Source: an uncultured Ruminococcus sp.
GTDB taxonomy: Bacteria > Bacillota > Clostridia > Oscillospirales > Ruminococcaceae
Direction of reading: 5' to 3'
Assembly (NCBI GenBank): GCA_945867875.1
Contig: CAMBJF010000014.1
Coordinates: 1-23,484 of the forward strand
DNA length: 23,484 bases
The notes beneath the pieces are model-generated. The model was not told the DNA's origin and searched no databases. It saw nothing but the letters and a program-made list of their open reading frames with translations. Both the position numbers and the translations under genes were made by a program. Below, piece after piece: positions 14,576 through 21,946 of the stretch (the stretch's first letter is position 1; every line of letters begins with the position of its first letter).

Positions 14576-16630
14576 TTGTCCGAGAATTTTCATAAAACAA
14601 CGCTTATGAATCTGAAATCACAGATAATGCTTTATACTGTTCTGCCCGTTCTTGCAATCATAATACTGGCAGGAAGCTTTATGACTGTGACCGTCCGCTA
14701 TGTCATCGACAGCATTTCAAGGTCGGAGGCTCTTGGCAGCACTGAGCTTGCGTGCAGCCGTGTAAATGACGTTATATCGTCATACGGCGAAAATGCAATG
14801 ACTGTTGCGGGACTTGAAGATGTTGAAAGATTCCTCCTTACCGCCGAGGACAGGGATACCATAATTGACAATGCCTATTTCAGCTATGCAATGGGTGAGC
14901 TTGATTCCACAGTTTCGAGAGAGCCCGAGAGCATTGAGAGAACTTGGCTCGTATCCGCCGAATATTCGGGAGTGGCGTTCTCAAATTCCTCTGACGGCTG
15001 GGTGGCAAGACCCGATTTTACATTTTCCGATTTTCCGTTCAGCGAGTCCGTAAACGGCTCTGCCAAGTATTTTATAACCGATGTCTATACCTCTCCCATA
15101 TCGGGTCAGACCGTAGTGTCTGCCTGCGCTCCCGTAAAGGACCGCCGTTCGGGCAGGGTGCTTGGATATTTCGGCACTGACATAAAGCTCAGCGGACTTC
15201 GTGAAAAAATATCGGCTCTTCCCGAGTCATCATCTGACGAAATATGCATAGTTTCGTCGGACGGTATGATAATCTACTCCAAAGACCTTAAGCTTACCTA
15301 CAGAAGCTTTTCAAAGCTTGGGATTGAGAATGTCGGAGCGGGAAAATACCGCAGGGGAAAAACTGAGATAGTCGGTTCCTCCGACAGTCCCGATAACTGC
15401 GGCTGGACGGTATATGCCCTACGTGACTATTCCTCCGCCCGCAAAACCATAAACGCTCAGACCAGACTTACCATCGGAACATTTATGATAGTGGCTCTTA
15501 TGCTCGTCGTGACCATTTCGGTTGTGTCAAACAAGGTAGTAAAACCGCTTCAGGACTACACAAAGAAGATAAACTCCATTCAGTTTTCGGGGGATAAAGC
15601 GGGAGATGACGACTTCCTTGAACCCGGCGGCTGCAGGGAGCTTGAAAATTTTGCGGTGGGATTTAACGCACTGCTTACCCGAAACCACGAAATGATGTCA
15701 CAGCTCAGGGATATGAACATAAAGTCGGAAAAGGAAAGACGGCTTTATCAGACAGCTCTTCAAAGCTCATCTGACGTGGTGTTCGAGTATGATATCGACA
15801 CCGACTGCCTTATCACATATGGCTCAGTGTTTGACCCCGAGGTGCCCAAGACTACCGCACGTTCCCACGAAAAGTTTATGAGCAGACTTATAGCCTGCCA
15901 GGGCTTTGAGGCAAAAGACCCTCTCAGCGCATCACGCTTTTTTGCAGGCGAGACGAACTGCGAAGCCATTGTTGCAAGGACAGGGGGCGGTCACCGCATA
16001 AGCTGGATAGAATTTACGGGAACCACTGTTTATTCCGACGCAAGAGCCGTTAAGGTCGTAGGTAAAATAAGCAACATCGACGATGTTATAAGTCTTCGTG
16101 AAAATGCCAGCCGTGACTGTTTCACAGGGCTTTACAACAAGACTGCCACCGAAAAGCTTATTTCCGAGCGCCTCAGAAAGGGCGGCAGCCACGCTATGAT
16201 GATAATAGACATCGACAACTTCAAGAATGTGAACGATGTTCTGGGTCACGACTGGGGCGATAATGTCATCAAGGATATCGCTTCAAAGATAAGCTCACTC
16301 CTCGGAGACGGCGACATTGCGGGAAGAATAGGCGGCGACGAGTTTATGGCGTTTATCTCGGGAGATAATGTCAGGGAGCGCATCGACGGCCTCTGCAAGG
16401 CACTGTGCGACCGCATCAGGCACACATATTCAGATGAAAAGCTCGGCCGTGAGGTCAGCATTTCATCAAGTATCGGTGTAGCCGTTGCTCCCGATTACGG
16501 CAAGAACTTCAAGGAGCTTTATACTTCCGCCGACATCGCTATGTACATCTCCAAAACAGGTGGCAAGGACAGATTTACCGTTTACAGCGGTCAGGAGAGG
16601 ACAGAGTACAAGGGAAACAGACACGAATGA
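14576..16630 (+). CDS. Membrane diguanylate cyclase with Cache and PAS-like sensors
   Basis: Predicted to make cyclic di-GMP from two GTP in response to an external signal. From TTG 14576 it is 684 residues. Start choice: GGAGG is 7 bases before this TTG, whereas the ATG at 14507 has no ribosome binding site. Order of parts (numbered from the TTG): membrane helix about 17-42, extracellular Cache-type sensor about 45-290 (YFITDVYTSPISGQTVVSACAPV, GYFGTDIKL), second membrane helix about 298-318, HAMP-like linker, PAS-like domain about 395-505, and GGDEF domain 510-670. The catalytic signature is intact (IDIDNFKNVND; GGDEF at 586-590) and the C-terminal ADIAMYISKTGGKDRF is typical. The RxxD inhibitory site is absent (Gly replaces Arg), so product feedback is unlikely. 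It is followed by a strong terminator. Confidence 0.93.
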   Translation: MSENFHKTTLMNLKSQIMLYTVLPVLAIIILAGSFMTVTVRYVIDSISRSEALGSTELACSRVNDVISSYGENAMTVAGLEDVERFLLTAEDRDTIIDNAYFSYAMGELDSTVSREPESIERTWLVSAEYSGVAFSNSSDGWVARPDFTFSDFPFSESVNGSAKYFITDVYTSPISGQTVVSACAPVKDRRSGRVLGYFGTDIKLSGLREKISALPESSSDEICIVSSDGMIIYSKDLKLTYRSFSKLGIENVGAGKYRRGKTEIVGSSDSPDNCGWTVYALRDYSSARKTINAQTRLTIGTFMIVALMLVVTISVVSNKVVKPLQDYTKKINSIQFSGDKAGDDDFLEPGGCRELENFAVGFNALLTRNHEMMSQLRDMNIKSEKERRLYQTALQSSSDVVFEYDIDTDCLITYGSVFDPEVPKTTARSHEKFMSRLIACQGFEAKDPLSASRFFAGETNCEAIVARTGGGHRISWIEFTGTTVYSDARAVKVVGKISNIDDVISLRENASRDCFTGLYNKTATEKLISERLRKGGSHAMMIIDIDNFKNVNDVLGHDWGDNVIKDIASKISSLLGDGDIAGRIGGDEFMAFISGDNVRERIDGLCKALCDRIRHTYSDEKLGREVSISSSIGVAVAPDYGKNFKELYTSADIAMYISKTGGKDRFTVYSGQERTEYKGNRHE

Positions 16631-16640
16631 TATTGATATC

Positions 16641-16669
16641 AAGCCGCACGCACCAGTGCGGCTTTTTTT
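16641..16669 (+). terminator. Intrinsic terminator of the diguanylate cyclase gene
   Basis: AAGCCGCAC (16641-16649) pairs perfectly with GTGCGGCTT (16656-16664) over a 6-base loop, followed by a T-run. Confidence 0.92.
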
Positions 16670-16715
16670 GTAGTATAAAATCAGTAAAACCAACGTAAAA
16701 ATATCACAAAAGCCC

Positions 16716-16745
16716 TTGATTTTAATGGGCGGGATATGGTATAAT
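16716..16745 (+). promoter_or_regulatory. Sigma-A-type promoter of the PHP-TSCPD cluster
   Basis: TTGATT (16716-16721), an 18-base spacer and a perfect TATAAT (16740-16745), about 54 bases before the PHP start codon. Confidence 0.72.
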
Positions 16746-16799
16746 AAAATAGTGTAAATTTTCAGTCTCAAATCCTGCACAGGAAAGGATCTTGTATAT

Positions 16800-17633
16800 A
16801 TGAAAGGCGATCTTCACGTACATACGACTCTGTCTGACGGCTCCCTCGGTATGGAGGAGGTCATAGCACAGGCTAAGCGCATAGGTCTCGACTTTATTTC
16901 AATTACAGATCACGACACGATGTCATCGGTCTCAAGGGCAAAGGTCCTGGGAGAGCGCTACGGCGTTCAGACTATCCCCGGAGTGGAGCTTACCGCCTGG
17001 GACAAGACACGTAACAGAAAGGTACATATCCTCTGCTACGCCCCTCAGAAGCCTGACAGGCTGGAGGGAATATGCCGCAGATGCAGCGAGATAAGGCAGT
17101 CCTGCGCAAAGGAGACTGTGGAAAATGTGCTGAAGCTCTTCCCCATTACCGCCGAGGATATCACAAAGCACCTGAGCGGCTCCAAGAGTATCTACAAGCA
17201 GCATATCCTCCATGCACTCATCGAATACGGCTACTCCACTCATTTCTACGGAAAGCTGAATGATGAGCTTTTTAATGAGGAGACAGGCTCCTGCATCGTG
17301 GAAAGGGAATATCCTGATGTGAACTATGTGCTGGAGCTTATCCATTCCGCAAGAGGTGCGGCAGTTCTTGCTCACCCTATGGTCTACGATTCCGTTGAGC
17401 TTATTGATGACCTTGCTTCAAACGGCAAGCTGGACGGCATTGAGGTGTATCATTATTCCGCTGACGAGGAACAGCAGGCTATGCTTCTTGCAAAGGCGAA
17501 TGAGTATGACCTTATCGTAACGGGCGGCTCGGATTTCCACGGGCTTTACAATATGCGCCCCACACACCTCGGAATGTACACCACCGACAAGGAAAACATT
17601 GACCGCATTCTGCGGCTTTGCAGTAAAAAATAA
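16800..17633 (+). CDS. PHP-domain phosphoesterase (YciV/RNase AM-like)
   Basis: Metal-dependent phosphoesterase of 277 residues, probably acting on nucleotides or short RNA ends, as known for the YciV/TrpH group (RNase AM, 3',5'-nucleotide phosphatase); the substrate here is inferred. Metal-binding PHP motifs appear in order: DLHVHTTLSDGS (H6, H8), TDHDT (D37, H38, D39), a conserved Glu in PGVELTA, VLAHP in the middle, and GGSDFHG near the C-terminus. An inserted helical region around 90-160 is usual in this family. GGAAAGGA is about 10 bases before ATG. First gene of a cluster, 33 bases ahead of the TSCPD gene. Confidence 0.9.
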   Translation: MKGDLHVHTTLSDGSLGMEEVIAQAKRIGLDFISITDHDTMSSVSRAKVLGERYGVQTIPGVELTAWDKTRNRKVHILCYAPQKPDRLEGICRRCSEIRQSCAKETVENVLKLFPITAEDITKHLSGSKSIYKQHILHALIEYGYSTHFYGKLNDELFNEETGSCIVEREYPDVNYVLELIHSARGAAVLAHPMVYDSVELIDDLASNGKLDGIEVYHYSADEEQQAMLLAKANEYDLIVTGGSDFHGLYNMRPTHLGMYTTDKENIDRILRLCSKK

Positions 17634-17666
17634 ACCCATTGTTTCAAAGCGAAAGGAAGTTTTAAA

Positions 17667-17909
17667 ATGACTATTGAATATACACCCAAGGGAGTCTGTT
17701 CGAGAAAAATAACCGCTGAGGTGGAGGACGGCATCGTGAAGAGCGTCGTTTTCACAGGCGGCTGCAACGGCAATACACAGGGAGTTGCACGTCTTGCTCA
17801 GGGTATGAAGGTTGAAGATGTCATCGCACGTCTGGAAAATGTTGACTGCGGCGGCAGAGGAACTTCCTGCCCCGACCAGCTTGCAAAGGCTCTCAAGCAG
17901 GCTTTATAA
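17667..17909 (+). CDS. TSCPD domain protein with four cysteines (TIGR03905-like)
   Basis: Eighty-residue protein with conserved Cys at 11, 33, 61 and 68 and the name-giving TSCPD at 66-70. The related domain occurs at the C-terminus of class II ribonucleotide reductases; the stand-alone four-Cys form is common in Clostridia and probably binds a metal or supports redox chemistry (inference). GAAAGGAAG lies 6-7 bases before ATG. It sits 33 bases after the PHP gene, and its TAA overlaps the next ATG by one base. A terminator-like hairpin begins 20 bases after its stop. Confidence 0.9.
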   Translation: MTIEYTPKGVCSRKITAEVEDGIVKSVVFTGGCNGNTQGVARLAQGMKVEDVIARLENVDCGGRGTSCPDQLAKALKQAL

Positions 17910-18706
17910 TGGCTATGTCTAATATTTTTAAAGGCACATTCCCAGGGGTGTGCCTTTTATTTTTAGGTGTGCTTTCGGCGGTGTTTTTCCTGCTGTTCCT
18001 CATAACCGGCATACGGACGAAATTTCACACGGGAAATGCTGTGGGAATGGTTATGAGCGGCTTTCTGACTCTCGTGTTCCTTTTCCCGAACAAGACCGGG
18101 GACATTGCCTGCAGGCTGTGGGGGAACGGTGCAGGCAGGGTATTTCTTATAATATTTGCGGCTCTTGCTGTCGTATCGGTGATAACTGCGGTCATTATTT
18201 CGGCGGCGATGATAAGGGCTATGGACAGGAGACCCGAAAAGCCTGCAAATGTGATAGTCCTCGGGTGCAGGGTAAAGGAAAACGGTCCCTCGCTTATGCT
18301 TGACAAGCGCATTGAAGCGGCATATGCGTATCTTTCGGAAAATCCCGATGTTATATGCATAGCGTCGGGCGGCAGGGGTGATGATGAGCCTATGAGCGAG
18401 GCGGAATGCATCAGGCAGGGGCTTGTCCGCCGTGGCATATCCCCCGACAGGATAATTCTCGAGAACAAGTCTGTGAACACCTATGAGAACATCAGAAACT
18501 CCCTTGCAATACTTGACAGCATCGGTGCACAGCGTCGGGCGGTCATTGTCACAAGCGAGTTTCATCAGCTCCGAGCATCTATGATATCGGAAAAGCAGGG
18601 GCTTGAAAGCTATAGCGTAAGCTCTCGGACATATCTGCCCCTGCTGTCGTCCTACTGGATAAGGGAATGGTTTGCGGTGGCATATGAGTGGGTGAAAAAA
18701 GGGTGA
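17909..18706 (+). CDS. YdcF/SanA-like (DUF218) membrane protein
   Basis: Membrane protein of up to 265 residues. Three hydrophobic helices (about 15-35, 45-60, 78-102) precede a DUF218 domain with its usual order of motifs: NVIVLGCRV (114-122), ASGGRGDDEPMSEAE (152-166), ILENKSVNTYENI (183-195) and VTSEFHQLRA (214-223). Related proteins are linked to envelope or peptidoglycan precursor functions, but the reaction is unsettled. The ATG shares one base with the TSCPD stop, suggesting translational coupling; the local ribosome binding site is weak, and an ATG two codons later is an alternative. Codons 8-19 are also a terminator-like hairpin. The last codons recur, damaged, at 19111-19139. Confidence 0.88.
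   Translation: MAMSNIFKGTFPGVCLLFLGVLSAVFFLLFLITGIRTKFHTGNAVGMVMSGFLTLVFLFPNKTGDIACRLWGNGAGRVFLIIFAALAVVSVITAVIISAAMIRAMDRRPEKPANVIVLGCRVKENGPSLMLDKRIEAAYAYLSENPDVICIASGGRGDDEPMSEAECIRQGLVRRGISPDRIILENKSVNTYENIRNSLAILDSIGAQRRAVIVTSEFHQLRASMISEKQGLESYSVSSRTYLPLLSSYWIREWFAVAYEWVKKG
17930..17964 (+). terminator. Terminator-like hairpin inside the 5' end of the ydcF-type gene
   Basis: AAAGGCACA (17930-17938) pairs perfectly with TGTGCCTTT (17949-17957) over a 10-base loop, followed by TATTTTT. It has the form of an intrinsic terminator for the TSCPD transcript but lies within the downstream reading frame. Confidence 0.65.
18667..18697 (+). repeat. Direct repeat copy A (3' end of the ydcF-type gene)
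   Basis: Opens with ATGGTTTGCGGTGG and continues through the codons for AYEWVKK. A near-identical copy lies at 19111-19139, on the far side of the small AT-rich ORF. Confidence 0.8.
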
Positions 18707-18740
18707 GCTTTGGAGAACGGGATCTGCGGAGGTTTATGAA

Positions 18741-19106
18741 ATGAAACTATTTTTTGTTTTTATTTATATCCTGATAAGGGCTGCATTTATAAAAAGGGCT
18801 GCAAATTTATTTTTTAGGGGAGAACAGCGTGAGAATAACATTTTGGTACTGATGCCTATATTTTTTGGGGCAGCGTTTTTTTCATCATTTGGTTTATTAG
18901 GCATATTAAGTGTCGTATTTATGATCTGGCTGTTTTTTGGTTCATTCGGTGTTTTAGTGTCTGAAAACAGTGACAGGTTCCAAAAGATAAATGCTTTGTT
19001 TGATCTTTCTGATGAATTACTCATATGGCTGCCAAGCTATTGTGCTTTGTTTTCCTCTTGGAATTCTTCTCAGCAGGTCTATTTTATTAATATATGTATT
19101 TTCTGA
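18741..19106 (+). CDS. Small AT-rich membrane protein of unknown function
   Basis: A 121-residue ORF I do not recognise. It starts at an ATG with a good GGAGG 8 bases upstream. The N-terminal 17 residues are hydrophobic (MKLFFVFIYILIRAAFI), a basic stretch follows, and residues about 35-75 hold one or two further membrane helices rich in Phe. The last 40 residues include WLPSYCALFSSWNSS and then a short tail. Base composition is visibly richer in A/T than in the flanking genes, with many TTT and TTA codons, which suggests foreign or decaying DNA. It lies between two copies of the ydcF 3' end and just before a 164-bp palindrome. It may be a real small protein or a fragment of a larger membrane protein. 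Confidence 0.55.
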   Translation: MKLFFVFIYILIRAAFIKRAANLFFRGEQRENNILVLMPIFFGAAFFSSFGLLGILSVVFMIWLFFGSFGVLVSENSDRFQKINALFDLSDELLIWLPSYCALFSSWNSSQQVYFINICIF

Positions 19107-19110
19107 TAAT

Positions 19111-19139
19111 ATGGTTTGCGGTGGTATGAGTGGGTAAAT
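19111..19139 (+). repeat. Direct repeat copy B (remnant of the ydcF 3' end)
   Basis: ATGGTTTGCGGTGG is followed by TATGAGTGGGT, matching 18667-18697 except for a 2-base deletion and a few substitutions. The deletion breaks the reading frame, so this copy is non-coding. Confidence 0.8.
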
Positions 19140-19239
19140 CAGCCTGCTAAATTTTTATATTCCTTAAATAAAATAAGCACTTTCCTTAATATGACAGTTA
19201 ATTCGGAAAAAACAGTCCATAATAGATAATGTATCTGTA

Positions 19240-19403
19240 GGGATTCTCAAAAAAGCTCCCTCTTGGCAAATTTTCTATGACTTTGTGCATCTTCTGCGTT
19301 AGAAAAACTTGTAATACATCAAGTATTACTGCGTTTTTCTGCCTTGAAGCTGCACAAAGTCATTGACGAAAATTTGCTCAAGTTCCGCATTTTTGAGAAC
19401 CCC
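19240..19403. repeat. 164-bp imperfect palindrome (MITE-like element)
   Basis: Arms of about 78 bp mirror each other around 19311-19329, where GTAATAC-ATCAA-GTATTAC is a perfect apex hairpin. Shared blocks from the ends inward are GGG(a/g)TTCTCAAAAA, GCAAATTTTC, ATGACTTTGTGCA, CTTC, AGAAAAAC and GTAATAC. The ends are GGG...CCC. No transposase or ORF fits inside. It stops 33 bases before the clpC start codon. No clear target-site duplication is visible. Confidence 0.88.
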
Positions 19404-19436
19404 TGAAATTAACCGATCAAGGAGATGCTTAACAGA

Positions 19437-21788
19437 ATGTACGATCAGGAGCTTTTTACCCGCAAGGCAAATACCGTCATAAGCAAGGCATTCATTCAGG
19501 CAGGAAAGCTGGGGCATACCTATGTGGGCAGTGAACATCTGCTGCTGACCCTTACTTCGGAAACGGGCAGCACATCGGCAAGTATCCTCAAATCCTGCGG
19601 GGTCACGGAGGAAAAGGTGCTGGGGCGTATGATACGTCTTATCGGCAGGGGCGAGCCGTCGGTGGTGGACAGAGATTCCGTCACCCCCGCCATAAGCCGC
19701 ATAATCGATGGTGCGTGCAGAGGTGCGGGGGCTACAAGGGAGAAGCCTGCGGGCACGGAGCATCTGCTGGCGGCCCTGCTCAGGGAGGAAAACTGCACGG
19801 CGGTGAATATCCTTATGGATATGGGCGTGAACATCGGTGCTGTGCTGGGAACGTGCAGAGGGCTTTCAGGGCTTGATGTGAAATATTTTCCGCCCATCAC
19901 CAAAGCGCCCACCCTCATAAAATACGGCAGAGACCTTACCGCTCTAGCGGCGGAAAACAAGTGCGACCCCGTTTTCTGCCGTGACAGCGAGATCGCCCGT
20001 GTTATACGCATTCTTTCCCGCAGAACGAAAAATAATCCCTGCCTTGTGGGTGAAGCAGGCGTGGGCAAAACTGCCGTTGCCGAGGGCGTGGCAATGGCTA
20101 TTGCATCGGGAAATGTGCCTGATACGCTAAAGGGCAAACACATTTTTTCCCTAAATCTCACCTCAATGCTTGCGGGGGCGAAGTACAGGGGCGATTTTGA
20201 GGACAGGATAAAGCTGTGCATTGACGAGGTAATCGAAAACGGCAGCATTATCCTTTTCATTGATGAGCTTCACACAATTGTGGGAGCGGGTGCGGCAGAG
20301 GGAGCAATTGATGCCGCAAACATTTTGAAACCACAGCTTGCAAGGGGAGAGCTTCGGATAATCGGAGCTACCACCTTTGACGAATACCGCAAATTCATCG
20401 GCAAGGACAGCGCCCTTGAACGCCGTTTCCAGCAGGTGACGGTAAGCGAACCTACTCCCGAACAGGCTGTGAAGATACTGACAGGTCTGTGCCCCTGTTA
20501 CGAGGAATTTCACAAGGTGTCCATAACCCCTGAAGCGGTCAAGGCGGCGGTGGATATGTCGGTGCGGTATCTGAACGGGAAGTGTCTCCCTGATAAAGCC
20601 ATTGACCTTATTGATGAGGCGGCTTCAAAGGTGCATATCAGGGACGGAAAAAAGTCGCTGAACGACCTTGCGGGGGAGCTTACGGCGATGATAGACCGCA
20701 ATATGCCGAAGAAGAAAAAGAGCCTTTGCGAGACAATGGGAAAGGGACTGCCCCGTCCCGAGGTCACGGCTGATGATATTGCCGAGGTGCTTTCATCTGC
20801 CACGGGCATTCCCGCAGGCAGGCTCACAGCTGATGAAACGGAGCGGCTCCTTACTCTTGAAGATGAGCTCCACAAGCAGGTCATCGGTCAGGACGAAGCC
20901 GTGAAAGCCGCAGCGGAGGCCATACGCCGCAGCAGGGCGGGGCTGAGAGACCCCAAAAGACCTATCGGCTCATTTATATTCTCAGGTCCAACGGGAGTTG
21001 GCAAGACCGAGCTTGCAAAGGCAATTGCACGATGCCTTTTTGACGATGAAAAAGCTCTTGTCCGCTTTGATATGTCCGAATATATGGAGAAGCACAGCGT
21101 TTCACGGCTTATCGGCTCTCCTCCCGGCTATGTGGGCTATGACGAGGGGGGACAGCTCACCGAAGCAGTCCGCCGCCGACCCTATTCCGTAATACTTTTT
21201 GACGAGATAGAAAAGGCGCACCCCGATGTGTCCAATATTCTTTTGCAGATACTGGAGGACGGCGTTCTCACCGACAGTCAGGGCAGGCAGGCGAGCTTTG
21301 CAAACACCGTTCTGATACTCACATCGAACGTGGGCGCAAGGGAGATAACCGAGAAAAACAGGCTTGGCTTTGAGGGTGCGGAGATATCCGCCGAGGAGGA
21401 AAACAAGCGGATACGGACAGATGTGAAGCGGGAGCTTAAAAAGCATTTCCGTCCCGAACTTCTTGGCAGGATAGACGAGGTGATAGTATTCGGACTTCTT
21501 GATAAAACACGTCTTGAAGCCCTTGCGGAAAAGCTCTTAGGCGAGCTTCGTGACCGTGCGGCGGCAATGGAGATATCCGTGGAATTTGCTCCCGAAGCGG
21601 TAAAGCTCCTTGCTGGCAGCGAGGACAGACATCAGGGGGCACGAATGCTTCGCCACGAGATAACCGAAAAGGTGGAAAATCTCCTCAGCGAAAAGATAAT
21701 AAGCGGGGAGATAAAGGCAGGGGACAGTGTTATCCTCACCGCCGACGGGGGAGATTTTCGATTTGCCGAAAGGCAGACGACCCAGTAA
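19437..21788 (+). CDS. clpC: ATP-dependent Clp protease ATP-binding subunit, ClpC type
   Basis: AAA+ unfoldase that feeds proteins to ClpP. From ATG 19437 it is 783 residues; an ATG four codons earlier directly abuts GGAG, so the later start is spaced better. Order (numbered from 19437): Clp_N double repeat about 1-145, first ATPase with GEAGVGKT (205-212) and LFIDELHT, a shortened middle region near 400-445, second ATPase with GPTGVGKT (517-524) and LFDEIEKAH, and a C-terminal D2-small domain. RLGFEG near 642-647 supplies an LGF loop expected to dock on ClpP. No ctsR, mcsA or mcsB neighbour and no CtsR or CIRCE operator is visible; no clear promoter was found between the palindrome and the gene. 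Confidence 0.93.
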   Translation: MYDQELFTRKANTVISKAFIQAGKLGHTYVGSEHLLLTLTSETGSTSASILKSCGVTEEKVLGRMIRLIGRGEPSVVDRDSVTPAISRIIDGACRGAGATREKPAGTEHLLAALLREENCTAVNILMDMGVNIGAVLGTCRGLSGLDVKYFPPITKAPTLIKYGRDLTALAAENKCDPVFCRDSEIARVIRILSRRTKNNPCLVGEAGVGKTAVAEGVAMAIASGNVPDTLKGKHIFSLNLTSMLAGAKYRGDFEDRIKLCIDEVIENGSIILFIDELHTIVGAGAAEGAIDAANILKPQLARGELRIIGATTFDEYRKFIGKDSALERRFQQVTVSEPTPEQAVKILTGLCPCYEEFHKVSITPEAVKAAVDMSVRYLNGKCLPDKAIDLIDEAASKVHIRDGKKSLNDLAGELTAMIDRNMPKKKKSLCETMGKGLPRPEVTADDIAEVLSSATGIPAGRLTADETERLLTLEDELHKQVIGQDEAVKAAAEAIRRSRAGLRDPKRPIGSFIFSGPTGVGKTELAKAIARCLFDDEKALVRFDMSEYMEKHSVSRLIGSPPGYVGYDEGGQLTEAVRRRPYSVILFDEIEKAHPDVSNILLQILEDGVLTDSQGRQASFANTVLILTSNVGAREITEKNRLGFEGAEISAEEENKRIRTDVKRELKKHFRPELLGRIDEVIVFGLLDKTRLEALAEKLLGELRDRAAAMEISVEFAPEAVKLLAGSEDRHQGARMLRHEITEKVENLLSEKIISGEIKAGDSVILTADGGDFRFAERQTTQ

Positions 21789-21799
21789 TACGGAATATG

Positions 21800-21836
21800 C
21801 GGCTCTGCTCCGTGAAATGCTTTCGGAACAGAGCCG
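21800..21836 (+). terminator. Possible terminator hairpin after clpC
   Basis: CGGCTCTG (21800-21807) pairs with CAGAGCCG (21829-21836), with an inner TCCG/CGGA stem, 11 bases after the clpC stop. No T-run follows, so it may be a Rho-type or processing structure instead. Confidence 0.45.
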
Positions 21837-21868
21837 TCATACTGCTCCCATAAAATTTTAAAAGCCTA

Positions 21869-21897
21869 TTGACTTGCGATAAAAAATATTATATAAT
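21869..21897 (+). promoter_or_regulatory. Sigma-A-type promoter of glgA
   Basis: TTGACT (21869-21874), 17 bases and a perfect TATAAT (21892-21897), 45 bases before the glgA ATG. Confidence 0.85.
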
Positions 21898-21934
21898 ATG
21901 AATAGAAATTATGCATAATACCGAAAGGACAGGT

Positions 21935-21946
21935 ATGGACTTATGA
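21935..21946 (+). other. Three-codon leader ORF overlapping the glgA start
   Basis: ATG-GAC-TTA-TGA encodes Met-Asp-Leu-stop, and its stop overlaps the glgA ATG (ATGA). The AAAGGA at 21924-21929 is spaced 5 bases from this ATG and 13 from the glgA ATG, so either could use it. It could couple translation or be chance. Confidence 0.35.

Noticed and set aside
19140..19436. CtsR heptad repeats or a CIRCE element controlling clpC
   Set aside because: Neither the GGTCAAA tandem pattern nor the TTAGCACTC inverted repeat is present; the palindrome here has a different sequence.
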